Shown here in pieces: positions 1 to 6,800 of a stretch of 8,469 bases of DNA (position 1 is its first letter; each line of letters starts with the position of its first letter). This DNA is from Prolixibacteraceae bacterium. Lineage in GTDB: Bacteria > Bacteroidota > Bacteroidia > Bacteroidales > Prolixibacteraceae. Both the position numbers and the translations under genes were made by a program. The notes under the pieces are model-generated. The model saw only the letters and a program-made list of their open reading frames with translations, was not told the origin of the DNA and searched no databases. The stretch is from the NCBI GenBank assembly GCA_007116765.1, contig SKHV01000374.1:1-8469 (forward strand). The letters run 5' to 3'.

Positions 1-280
1 CGATAAAAACTAACGATACATTATCGCGCGATACTGAACTTATCTCTTTTAAGTCGCTTATACTCGAGAGTGCATCTTCAACCGGCCGGGTAATGTTGGT
101 TTCTATATCGGCTGCACTTGCTCCGTTGTACTGTGTAAATACAGTAATGAAGGGTGCCTCAATTTCCGGGAACAGATCAACCGGAAGTTTTACCAGCGAA
201 TATATTCCGAACACCACTAATCCCACAAAAAGCAGTAAGGTGGTGATGGGTTTTTTGACTGAATTTTTATATATGCTCAT
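1..280 (-). CDS. RND efflux pump inner-membrane subunit, HAE1-like (N-terminal part, runs off window)
   Basis: This is the first 93 codons of an AcrB-type proton-driven drug exporter of the inner membrane; the remaining roughly 950 residues lie outside the window. Translating the minus strand from the ATG at 280 gives MSIYKNSVKKPITTLLLFVG, a short cytoplasmic lead followed by transmembrane helix 1 (about residues 12-30). Next comes KLPVDLFPEIEAPFITV and the start of the first porter subdomain with YNGASAADIETNITRPVEDA. The LPVDLFPEIE...YNGAS...PVEDALSSI pattern matches the hydrophobe/amphiphile (HAE1) family better than CusA-type metal pumps. The ATG lies 18 bp after the adaptor stop, so the gene is probably the last of the tetR-tolC-adaptor-pump operon seen here. 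Substrate cannot be told from this fragment. Confidence 0.93.
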   Translation of the reverse strand, partial: MSIYKNSVKKPITTLLLFVGLVVFGIYSLVKLPVDLFPEIEAPFITVFTQYNGASAADIETNITRPVEDALSSISDLKEISSVSRDNVSLVFI

Positions 281-298
281 AATGTTCTACTTGTACGG

Positions 299-1414
299 TT
301 AGCGAGTAACTCTTACCCGGTTGTTGTTCATTATCACGGCCTGGCCGGCAACAATCAACTCGTCGCCTTCGTTAATTTTGTCACATATTATTTCGATTGA
401 ATCGTCGAAGCGTTGGCCTACTTCTATATTGTAGCGTATAGCTCTTCCGTTTTGATGAATAAAAACGTAGCGGTTGTTTGTGCCTTCCTGTTGTAATATT
501 GCAATTGCAGGGGCAACCAGCGCTTCGGTTTCGTCGAGCTTAATTATTACGCGACCAAACATGCCCGGGCGCAGTTTAATTGCACTGTTGGGAATTTTTA
601 TTTCGACCTTGAACGAACGGGTTAATGGGTCAATGGTGGGGTGTATGTTGCTAATTTGTCCGCTAAATGATTCGCCGGGAATAGCATCGGCATTAATGCT
701 TACAGTAGTGCCGGTTTCAAGCGAGTTGAAATACCGCTCCGATACATTGATGAATGCTTTTAATGTATTAACCTGTTGCAACACAACAATTGCGGCCTTA
801 CCAATTTGCGTGTTTGGTGCACCTGAGTAAACTTCGCCGTCTTCGAAAAATTTACCGGTAATAATTCCGCTAAAAGGAGCATAAAGTACCACGTTTTCTT
901 CTAAAAACTTTACGTTGCTTTTGGTTACTTCGAGCTGAGTTTTTACCTGATCGAATTGTTGTTCGGCTATGCTTCCGGTTTCTCTTAGGTTTTTGAGCCT
1001 TTCGAAATCTTTTTGGAGGCTTTCGAGTTGAATTTTTGCCTGCTTAAGTTGGGTGTCGTCCATTTGCACCAGCTTTTGGCCTTTGGATACTCGGTCGCCA
1101 ATTTCGACATATATCTTTTCAATTTTTCCGGGCTGGGCGGTGGCTACATACAACTCTTCCCAGGGTTGAAGATTTGCTGAAAATTCAATTTCGCGTGAAA
1201 GGGTTTGATAAGCGAGTTCCTGAATCCGGATTGGGTAAATCCTGTCGTCGCCATTTTCAGTGGCCGCAACTTCGATTTGTTCTAGTTGGCGTTCAAGTTT
1301 AACTATCTTTCTCCTAAGGTTGTCGGCTTTTTTCTGATTGGCCTCGGGTGTGTCCTGTCCGCCGCATGCCATCATAAACAGGGCAATTATCGATATGGAT
1401 ATTATTCGTTTCAT
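299..1414 (-). CDS. RND efflux periplasmic adaptor (membrane fusion protein), lipoprotein
   Basis: This 371-residue periplasmic adaptor links the RND pump to the TolC channel. The start chosen is the ATG at 1414. A longer in-frame start at 1453 would overlap the tolC stop and bury the signal peptide, whereas 1414 gives a 13-bp gap and a clean lipoprotein signal (KRIISISIIALFMMAC, Cys17 as the lipidation site). Residues 25-49 form a short coiled coil (KKADNLRRKIVKLERQLEQ), common in Bacteroidota adaptors. The biotinyl-lipoyl-like halves are at about 95-119 (GKIEKIYVEIGDRVSKGQKL) and 177-196 (LYAPFSGIITGKFFEDGEVY), separated by an alpha-helical hairpin (about 121-175) that should contact TolC. 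The beta-barrel covers about 207-295 (NPRT-like HPTIDPLTRSFKVEI, then LRPGMFGRVII) and the membrane-proximal domain the last 75 residues. Family assignment is secure; substrate is unknown. Confidence 0.95.
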   Translation of the reverse strand: MKRIISISIIALFMMACGGQDTPEANQKKADNLRRKIVKLERQLEQIEVAATENGDDRIYPIRIQELAYQTLSREIEFSANLQPWEELYVATAQPGKIEKIYVEIGDRVSKGQKLVQMDDTQLKQAKIQLESLQKDFERLKNLRETGSIAEQQFDQVKTQLEVTKSNVKFLEENVVLYAPFSGIITGKFFEDGEVYSGAPNTQIGKAAIVVLQQVNTLKAFINVSERYFNSLETGTTVSINADAIPGESFSGQISNIHPTIDPLTRSFKVEIKIPNSAIKLRPGMFGRVIIKLDETEALVAPAIAILQQEGTNNRYVFIHQNGRAIRYNIEVGQRFDDSIEIICDKINEGDELIVAGQAVIMNNNRVRVTR

Positions 1415-1427
1415 TTTTGTATTTATT

Positions 1428-2879
1428 TTATAATTGATTATACAGTTTGTCAATGGCCAGTCGTGCCTGTAGTAAGGCCATCATAGACTGGATATAATTT
1501 GATTCGGCTTGCAAATAGTTGCTGTTGGTTTGAGTAAGGTCGAGGCTTGAGGCCATGCCTTGTTCGTATTTGTTTTGTACGTTGTTGAAAACCCTTTTGG
1601 CTATTTCCACATTTTCCTTTTGCGTATCGTAGTTCTCTATGGCCGACATTAAGTCAAACACCAGTTGTTGTTGCTGCAATTCGAGTTGTTCTTTTACCAT
1701 CAATTTGTTCAGTTCTGCTTTGTCGAGTTCAATTCGTGCCTGAGCCACTTTGTGCTTACGTGTTCCACTTTGAAAAATGGGGACGTTCATTGTAATACCG
1801 GCCATGTTGTTTGGAGTCATGTCGAAACCTGTGGTCAGCAATTTTTGGTTGTAAGCATAAAAGCCGGTAATTGTGGGTGCATAAGCCCAGCGTTCCATGT
1901 CTACCATTTCCTGAGTAATATCTATCTGGGTTTGTGTGAGCTGATACAAAATATTATTGTCTACAATGAAATCGCCAACCGGAGCAGTAGGATCAATGCT
2001 TGAAAGCACGTCATCGAGCTTGTCGCTTAGTTGAATTTTAATGGTATAATTGAGTCCCAGTTGAAATTTCATCATGTTGTGCACCATTTTCAGCCCGCGT
2101 TCCATTGATCGCAGGTTGTTTTGCAGCATGTTTACCTGAATACTAAGTTGATCTACATCGGTTTGTTCAGCCATTCCTTCTTCGAACATGTTTTGGGTGT
2201 GGCCTTTTATTTCATTCATGCTTTCAATTGATTGCTTGAAAGTTGCAATTGACTGTTCTGTTATGAGGGCCATTATGTAGCTGTTGGTAACCGACTCTTT
2301 GATGTCGAGCACTGAATTTTCGAGACCTTGTTCAGCAATTATCCTACCTAAGCGAGCCACTTTAATGCCTGCCCAATACTGTCCGCTAAAAATAAGCTGT
2401 GCAACCTGCAGCTGAGCGGTTGATGCATCGGTCATTTTGATACTTGTGGCCGGCATCATGCCTGAAAGCTGACTTTCAAAAAAACTACCTGCCTGATAAT
2501 TATATAAATCCTGTTGTGTTACCGGGTTTAAGCCCATCATGGGCACACCACTGAATTCATTTAGGGTTTGAGTACTCGCATCTGCAATTTGATCGGGAGT
2601 AAAATTAATGTCGTCTCCGCCCATGCCAAAATTGAATTCCATTTCATAACCGAAATAGGTCATCCAGTCGAGTGTTGCACTAACCTGAGGCAGCCCTTGC
2701 GAAATTGCTTCCTTTACTTTTAATTCGGAAGAATTAATGTCGCTTCGTGCATTTTGCAGAGTTTTGTTGTGCTCTAAGGCATAATCCTGTGCCTCGGAAA
2801 GTGAAAATGACATTCTATTCTGTGCCGAAACTATTGTTCCGTATAGAATAAAAAGAATAATAATTGTAGTGTTCTTCAT
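1428..2879 (-). CDS. TolC family outer-membrane efflux protein
   Basis: This 483-residue outer-membrane channel should form the exit duct of the tripartite pump. Residues 1-19 are a signal peptide (KNTTIIILFILYGTIVSA, predicted cleavage before Gln20). The two OEP repeats are visible: the first runs from LSEAQDYALEHNKTLQNARS (residues 27-46) to about 275, and the second from about 305 to the end. The second includes the coiled-coil helices ARIELDKAELNKLMVKEQLE and the typical NKYEQGMASSLDLTQTNSNY segment (436-455). The loop joining the first pair of membrane strands (about residues 82-153) is some 70 residues long and rich in Met, Gly, Asp and Gln. The matching loop of the second repeat (about 345-360) is short. 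The gene lies between the TetR regulator (21-bp gap) and the adaptor (13-bp gap), which supports a single operon. Confidence 0.95.
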   Translation of the reverse strand: MKNTTIIILFILYGTIVSAQNRMSFSLSEAQDYALEHNKTLQNARSDINSSELKVKEAISQGLPQVSATLDWMTYFGYEMEFNFGMGGDDINFTPDQIADASTQTLNEFSGVPMMGLNPVTQQDLYNYQAGSFFESQLSGMMPATSIKMTDASTAQLQVAQLIFSGQYWAGIKVARLGRIIAEQGLENSVLDIKESVTNSYIMALITEQSIATFKQSIESMNEIKGHTQNMFEEGMAEQTDVDQLSIQVNMLQNNLRSMERGLKMVHNMMKFQLGLNYTIKIQLSDKLDDVLSSIDPTAPVGDFIVDNNILYQLTQTQIDITQEMVDMERWAYAPTITGFYAYNQKLLTTGFDMTPNNMAGITMNVPIFQSGTRKHKVAQARIELDKAELNKLMVKEQLELQQQQLVFDLMSAIENYDTQKENVEIAKRVFNNVQNKYEQGMASSLDLTQTNSNYLQAESNYIQSMMALLQARLAIDKLYNQL

Positions 2880-2900
2880 AACTATTTTGTGTTTTAAACT

Positions 2901-3518
2901 TTATTTCTTTTCAGAGTTTTTATGTTTTTCGATAAAATTTTTCAACAAATCAGTTCCTTTGTTGGTACATAAACCACGTAAATAAGGTAAGTGAACAGAC
3001 AGGAAAATAGCTTGATGGTTGCATTTTTCCTGAATTTCATGTTTTTGAAAGAAATCCATTATGTGGTGAATGAATAAGTTTGCAATGTCTAAGTCAATCT
3101 CTTTGCGAAATATCCCTTCATTCACGCCCCTTTTCAAAACGGTGTAGGTTATTTCATAGTTTCTTATCTGACCGTTACTCATTAATGCTTGAGAAACCTG
3201 AAGATGGTATTTTTTCATGTCGCTGAAAAACAATGGATTGATTTTTTCCATAACATCTTGGTTGTATTCCCCAAATAGGAATAAGGCCTCAATTACATTG
3301 CTTGCATTGTTCATAATCTCAATGGCCTTTTTCTTATGTGAAATCATGCCATCGGTTAAAATGTTCATCAATAAATCGTTTTTATCTTTGAAATTTTCAT
3401 AGATAGTACGTTTCGAAATGCCCATTTCGTTGGCTATGGCATCCATGGTTACTTGTCGTATGCCATTTGAAGTGAATAGTATACCGGCTTCTTTTATTAT
3501 TTTGTCTCTGATTTCCAT
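2901..3518 (-). CDS. TetR/AcrR family transcriptional regulator of the efflux operon
   Basis: This is a 205-residue DNA-binding protein. The ATG at 3518 (MEIRDKIIKEAGILF) is preferred over a TTG two codons upstream, because the promoter element at 3537-3545 would leave only a few bases of leader before that TTG. The N-terminal TetR domain is clear: AGILFTSNGIRQVTMDAIAN followed by EMGISKRTIYENFKDKNDLL, with the helix-turn-helix at about residues 24-43. The C-terminal ligand and dimer domain (about 60-205) is all-helical and ends in a lysine-rich tail (EKHKNSEKK). The LPYLRGLCTNKG stretch near the end resembles regulators found beside TolC operons in Bacteroidota (recalled, not searched). It is the first gene of the operon, 21 bp ahead of tolC, so it most likely represses itself and the pump. 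The inducer is unknown. Confidence 0.94.
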   Translation of the reverse strand: MEIRDKIIKEAGILFTSNGIRQVTMDAIANEMGISKRTIYENFKDKNDLLMNILTDGMISHKKKAIEIMNNASNVIEALFLFGEYNQDVMEKINPLFFSDMKKYHLQVSQALMSNGQIRNYEITYTVLKRGVNEGIFRKEIDLDIANLFIHHIMDFFQKHEIQEKCNHQAIFLSVHLPYLRGLCTNKGTDLLKNFIEKHKNSEKK

Positions 3519-3541
3519 TTGCAATTATATGAGTATGCAAA
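3518..3541. promoter_or_regulatory. Candidate TetR operator: TTTGCA-N12-TGCAAA inverted repeat
   Basis: Two perfect 6-bp arms (3518-3523 and 3536-3541) flank a 12-bp spacer. The repeat covers the proposed -7 element, the likely transcription start and the first base of the tetR start codon, where an autorepressor would be expected to bind. One arm is partly dictated by the TTTGC of the promoter and the spacer shows no further symmetry, so the assignment is tentative. Confidence 0.35.
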
Positions 3542-3545
3542 AGTA
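3537..3545 (-). promoter_or_regulatory. Bacteroidota-type -7 promoter element for the tetR-efflux operon
   Basis: The minus strand reads TACTTTTGC here, an exact match to the TAnnTTTG(C) element used by the primary sigma factor of Bacteroidota. It is 18 bases upstream of the tetR ATG at 3518, which predicts a leader of only about a dozen bases. A good -33 TTTG is absent at the usual 19-21 bp spacing: there is a T-run, and the only TTTG sits 14 bp away. Basal strength may therefore be low or regulator-dependent. Confidence 0.6.
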
Positions 3546-3627
3546 GAAAACTATTACATCAAAAAAAGTTTTCAGAGTTAAATAATTGTAAATGTCGGTG
3601 AGTGGCATAAAAGAACCGATGAAGTGC

Positions 3628-3641
3628 TGGATATTGGATGC
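3628..3641. repeat. Two tandem heptamers (TGGATAT, TGGATGC)
   Basis: Two adjacent 7-bp units lie just upstream of the hisS promoter. Read on the other strand they are GCATCCA and ATATCCA. The same GCATCCA unit occurs twice in tandem downstream of hisS at 5228-5241, so hisS is bracketed by inverted copies of this heptamer. The array is short and degenerate. Confidence 0.45.
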
Positions 3642-3652
3642 TGATTTTTTTA

Positions 3653-3684
3653 TTTGTAGCTGTTGAAGTAATGATTAATTTTGC
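3653..3684 (+). promoter_or_regulatory. hisS promoter (TTTG, 19 bp, TAATTTTGC)
   Basis: A -33 TTTG (3653-3656) is followed after exactly 19 bp by TAATTTTG at 3676-3683 and a C. This matches the full Bacteroidota primary promoter consensus. Transcription should begin near 3690, giving a short A/T-rich leader of about 18 bases before the ATG at 3708. Confidence 0.75.
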
Positions 3685-3707
3685 AGCACTTAAAAAAATA
3701 TCTTAAA

Positions 3708-5084
3708 ATGGCACAAAAACCTTCAATACCAAAAGGAACCCGTGATTTTTTCCCTGAGCTGATGGCTCGGCGTAATTTTATTTTCGATACTATTCGTGAA
3801 GTATTTAAGCTTTATGGCTATCAGCCCATCGAAACTCCTGCCATGGAGAACCTTTCTACTTTAATGGGGAAATATGGTGAAGAAGGCGATAAGCTACTAT
3901 TCAAAATCCTGAATTCAGGTGATTTTGCCTCGAAAGTGCCCGATGATTTGCTTGCAACGAAGGATTCAATTAAGATTACTCATAAAATTTCAGAAAAAGG
4001 ACTGCGTTACGACCTTACCGTGCCTTTTGCACGTTTTGTGGTACAAAATCGTAACGAACTGGTTTTCCCGTTTAAGCGTTACCAAATACAGCCGGTTTGG
4101 CGTGCCGACAGGCCGCAAAAAGGTCGATACCGCGAATTTTATCAGTGCGATGTGGATGTGATAGGTAGCGATTCGCTTTTGAACGAAGTGGAATTGATTC
4201 AAATTGTGGATGAGGTTTATCGCAAATTAAACATCAACGTAACCCTGAAAATCAACAATCGTAAAATACTTGCCGGCATTGCTGAAACCATTGGCGAACT
4301 GGATAGAATTGTAGATATCACTGTTGCCATTGACAAACTCGACAAAATTGGCCTCGATAAAGTGAACGAAGAACTATCTGATAAAGGTGTTTCCTCGTCT
4401 GCCATTGAAAAACTTCAGCCAATATTGGCATTAAGCGGAACAAACAGCGAAAAGCTATCGCAGATTGAAACTGTAATTGCTGAATCGGAAACCGGTATGA
4501 AGGGAGTGGGCGAAATGCGTACTATATTCTCGTACATCGATAAGTTGAATATACCTCTGAACGTTGAGCTTGACCTTACGCTTGCACGGGGTTTAAATTA
4601 CTATACCGGTGCAATTTTCGAGGTGAAAGCCAACGATGTGGAGATTGGCAGTATAACCGGTGGTGGCCGTTACGACGACCTGACCGGGATATTTGGATTG
4701 CCTAATGTGTCGGGTGTGGGGATTTCGTTTGGAGCCGACCGTATTTTTGATGTGATGGCCCAGTTGGAACTTTTCCCCGATGAAGCCTCGGCTGCCTCGA
4801 CCGTGTTTTTTGTCAATTTTGGTGAAAAGGAAGAAGCTTACTTGTTGCCCATAATCGATAAACTGAGGAAGAATGGGATTTCGTGCGAAATATTCCCCGA
4901 CAGCGGTGCTAAAATGAAAAAGCAAATGAACTATGCTAACCGTAAAGGAATTCCATACGTGGTACTGGCAGGCGAATCGGAAATTGAAGCCGGAAAATTA
5001 ACACTAAAAAATATGGAAAGTGGCCAACAATTCTTGTTTGATGTGGATGAGCTTAAGGAAGTTGTTAGGAAGAGTGATAAATAG
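3708..5084 (+). CDS. hisS: Histidyl-tRNA synthetase
   Basis: This cytoplasmic class II aminoacyl-tRNA synthetase (458 residues) charges tRNA-His. It begins MAQKPSIPKGTRDFFPE, and the catalytic core shows motif 1 near YQPIETPAME (38-47) and the HisRS segment YDLTVPFARF (101-110). Motif 2 is QPVWRADRPQKGRYREFYQC (128-147). The histidine-binding signature LARGLNYYTG is at 292-301, followed by GGGRYDDLTG (318-327) and motif 3 VGISFGADRIF (337-347). The anticodon-binding domain occupies about 364-458. A TTG nine codons upstream is in frame, but it lies inside the -7 promoter element and cannot be in the transcript, so the ATG at 3708 is the start. The length is somewhat above the 420-430 residues of many bacterial HisRS, in line with my recollection of Bacteroidota members. 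The gene appears monocistronic and converges on the haem gene downstream. Confidence 0.98.
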   Translation: MAQKPSIPKGTRDFFPELMARRNFIFDTIREVFKLYGYQPIETPAMENLSTLMGKYGEEGDKLLFKILNSGDFASKVPDDLLATKDSIKITHKISEKGLRYDLTVPFARFVVQNRNELVFPFKRYQIQPVWRADRPQKGRYREFYQCDVDVIGSDSLLNEVELIQIVDEVYRKLNINVTLKINNRKILAGIAETIGELDRIVDITVAIDKLDKIGLDKVNEELSDKGVSSSAIEKLQPILALSGTNSEKLSQIETVIAESETGMKGVGEMRTIFSYIDKLNIPLNVELDLTLARGLNYYTGAIFEVKANDVEIGSITGGGRYDDLTGIFGLPNVSGVGISFGADRIFDVMAQLELFPDEASAASTVFFVNFGEKEEAYLLPIIDKLRKNGISCEIFPDSGAKMKKQMNYANRKGIPYVVLAGESEIEAGKLTLKNMESGQQFLFDVDELKEVVRKSDK

Positions 5085-5114
5085 TCCGAAGTTAATAGTA
5101 ATTCTAGTATTGGG

Positions 5115-5150
5115 ATTAAGTCTTTTGTCATTAAGTCATTAGAGTCATTT
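5115..5150. repeat. Degenerate GTCATTA-type repeats between hisS and hemG
   Basis: ATTAAGTC occurs twice (5115-5122 and 5130-5137), and GTCATT starts at 5127, 5135 and 5144, giving an irregular array with 7-9 bp steps. It is the reverse complement of the AATGACY heptamers at 6774-6794 on the far side of hemG. The rest of the 208-bp hisS-hemG interval shows no convincing rho-independent terminator; a 4-bp CTGC/GCAG stem near 5190-5205 is too weak to call. Confidence 0.4.
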
Positions 5151-5227
5151 ACACTGTTTTTGAACACTGCTTTTTTAGTACCTGTGCTTGCTGCGTTGTG
5201 GCAGAGTGAATAAAAAATGTGAATTCC

Positions 5228-5241
5228 GCATCCAGCATCCA
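5228..5241. repeat. Two tandem GCATCCA heptamers
   Basis: Two exact consecutive copies of GCATCCA are followed by a further G. They sit in the convergent interval between hisS and hemG. The reverse complement of the same unit occurs upstream of hisS at 3635-3641. Confidence 0.5.
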
Positions 5242-5292
5242 GTTCCTCTTTGTTTCATTTGCATTAGTTGCGATTTCTTAATGGTCAGGAGT

Positions 5293-6660
5293 TTATTTCT
5301 GCATTATTTTATCGACAATGGTTTTTGCTTGTTTTATGCGGTCGGCCATGCCAATACCGTTGCGCATACTGCCGGCTAAAAATAGTCCTTGATATTTTTC
5401 TTCTAATTTTTCAATGGTCTCAAAACGCTCTTTCGAGTCGGCTCCATATTGTGCAATGGCATTGCGGTAGCGGAATATTTTAAGCATGTCGGGATTGAAG
5501 CTGTTGAGTTGCATCATTTCGGGGATTTCAGTTTTGAGTATTCCGATAATTTCATCATCGCGAAAGTCGTATTGTTCGGGCATGCGTGTGCCGCCCATGA
5601 AAACCGATAACAAAGCACCACCTTCCGGGGCACGGCCTTCGAAAAACGACGAGGTGAAAAGTACCCCCAATATTTTCCGTTTTTCTTTTGAAGGTACAAG
5701 TCCTCCAAATGCTTTGATGTTACAGCCCTGCCATTTGTTGTAGCCCAAAATAACCTGAACAATTTTTGCATATTGCAAATTGGTAATGGGCTTTAGCGTT
5801 TCATGATTAATGAATGGTAACAATTCCGGCAAGGTGAAAGCACCTGTTGTGGTTACCACGTATTTTGATGTGATTTCAATTTCTTTTCCTTCGTATTTCG
5901 TTTTTGTAAGGTACCCGTTTTCGCTTTGATTGATGTTTGTGCCTTCGCAGGAAGTGAAAATATTTGTTTCACCTACCGATTGTGCAAGGGCATCGGTTAA
6001 GCGTTGAAGGCCACCCTCGGCCGAGAATACTTCTTTGGTTGCTTTTTGCAGACGAGGATTGTTCTTTTTTTCTTTGGCTTTGGCCATTGAGCCTTTGATG
6101 AAACTCCCGTATTTCTGTTCCAGGTTATAAAGTTTTGGCAGGGCATATTTCGGGATCAGGTAATCGGTTTTTCCGGCATACACGCCCGATACAAAGGGGT
6201 CAACTACATAGTCGAGAAAGCTTTTTCCCAGTCTCCGGCAAACAAAATCGGATAGGTTTTCCATGGGATTGCTGCCCGGTTTGCGCCAGGGTTCGCCCAA
6301 TACCCTGAATTTATCGTTGAGGGTGAAAAGTGGGGTGGCGATGGCAGAAAAGAGCCCCGAAGGAATAGCATTCCATTTTTTTCCTTTCCATATGAGGCGC
6401 CGTTTGGCTTTGGGGTTTGCTGTTATCAGTTTGCAATTGGGCTTCAGTTCTTCAAAGAGTTCGGCTACTTCGGGCCACGAAATCACACCCGTGTTGGGCC
6501 CCGATTCGTACAAAAAACCTTCTTCGTGATGTGAATTAATGACCCCCCCGGTGCGGTTTTCCTTTTCGATAACTGCTACCGAAAAGCCTACTTTTATTAA
6601 GTAATGTGCTATGGCTAAGCCGGTAAGCCCGGCGCCGATTATGACGATATCTTTGTTCAT
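5293..6660 (-). CDS. hemG: Protoporphyrinogen oxidase, FAD-dependent (HemY-type)
   Basis: This 455-residue flavoenzyme oxidises protoporphyrinogen IX to protoporphyrin IX, the step before iron insertion in haem synthesis. The N-terminal Rossmann fold carries IVIIGAGLTGLAIAHYL (GxGxxG at residues 9-14), the acidic end of strand 2 at Glu32 and RTGG at 36-39. Family-specific segments follow: GFLYESGPNTGV (48-59) and DPFVSGVYAG (154-163), then SAEGGLQRLTDAL (213-225). YRNAIAQY (398-405) corresponds to the usual AIPQY stretch. The C-terminal FAD contact is GLFLAGSMRNGIGMADRI (425-442). Length is normal for the family. The enzyme is the oxygen-dependent type called hemY in Bacillus and often hemG in Bacteroidota annotation; it is unrelated to the E. 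coli flavodoxin-like HemG. Coproporphyrinogen oxidase activity cannot be excluded from sequence alone. No other haem gene is adjacent, and I found no good promoter in the 140 bp upstream. Confidence 0.93.
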   Translation of the reverse strand: MNKDIVIIGAGLTGLAIAHYLIKVGFSVAVIEKENRTGGVINSHHEEGFLYESGPNTGVISWPEVAELFEELKPNCKLITANPKAKRRLIWKGKKWNAIPSGLFSAIATPLFTLNDKFRVLGEPWRKPGSNPMENLSDFVCRRLGKSFLDYVVDPFVSGVYAGKTDYLIPKYALPKLYNLEQKYGSFIKGSMAKAKEKKNNPRLQKATKEVFSAEGGLQRLTDALAQSVGETNIFTSCEGTNINQSENGYLTKTKYEGKEIEITSKYVVTTTGAFTLPELLPFINHETLKPITNLQYAKIVQVILGYNKWQGCNIKAFGGLVPSKEKRKILGVLFTSSFFEGRAPEGGALLSVFMGGTRMPEQYDFRDDEIIGILKTEIPEMMQLNSFNPDMLKIFRYRNAIAQYGADSKERFETIEKLEEKYQGLFLAGSMRNGIGMADRIKQAKTIVDKIMQK

Positions 6661-6711
6661 TCTTATTATTTTTTTGTAACGCGATGATTCACTATGGATA
6701 CGGTATTTATA

Positions 6712-6734
6712 GTCAGTAAATCAGTAAGTCATTT
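6712..6734. repeat. Degenerate GTCAGTA/GTCATT repeats upstream of hemG
   Basis: GTCAGTA, ATCAGTA and GTCATTT follow one another with a 1-bp slip, about 50 bp upstream of the hemG start. They resemble the GTCATTA units downstream of hemG at 5127-5150, in the same plus-strand orientation. The array is degenerate, so confidence is low. Confidence 0.3.
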
Positions 6735-6773
6735 GTGAGTTTTGAACTCCAAAATAATTACAGCACCTATACT

Positions 6774-6794
6774 AATGACCAATGACTAATGACT
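6774..6794. repeat. Three perfect-phase AATGACY heptamers
   Basis: Three consecutive 7-bp units (AATGACC, AATGACT, AATGACT) end 6 bp before the stop codon of the SGNH hydrolase gene, which is read toward them. The unit reverse-complements to the GTCATT motif scattered in both intervals flanking hemG. Confidence 0.6.
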
Positions 6795-6800
6795 ATATTA

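Noticed and set aside
93..302. Plus-strand open frame opposite the RND pump start
   Set aside because: It is antisense to a well-supported coding sequence and its product shows no recognisable domain.
1415..1453. Longer start for the adaptor protein at 1453
   Set aside because: It overlaps the end of tolC and places 13 polar residues ahead of the lipoprotein signal; the ATG at 1414 gives a normal signal peptide and spacing.
3546..3573. GAAAAC-N16-GTTTTC inverted repeat upstream of tetR, as a second operator
   Set aside because: The arms are A/T-rich 6-mers in A/T-rich DNA and do not share sequence with the TTTGCA repeat, so chance is the likelier explanation.
5085..5292. Bidirectional terminator between convergent hisS and hemG
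   Set aside because: I looked for a GC-rich stem with flanking T-runs. The best candidate has only a 4-bp CTGC/GCAG stem, too weak to call.
5188..5483. Small plus-strand frames at the 3' end of hemG
   Set aside because: They overlap the conserved C-terminal FAD segment of hemG on the other strand and lack promoter, domain or composition support.
6661..6800. Promoter for hemG
   Set aside because: No TAnnTTTG element was found on the minus strand in this interval; the repeats there may obscure it, but nothing can be supported.
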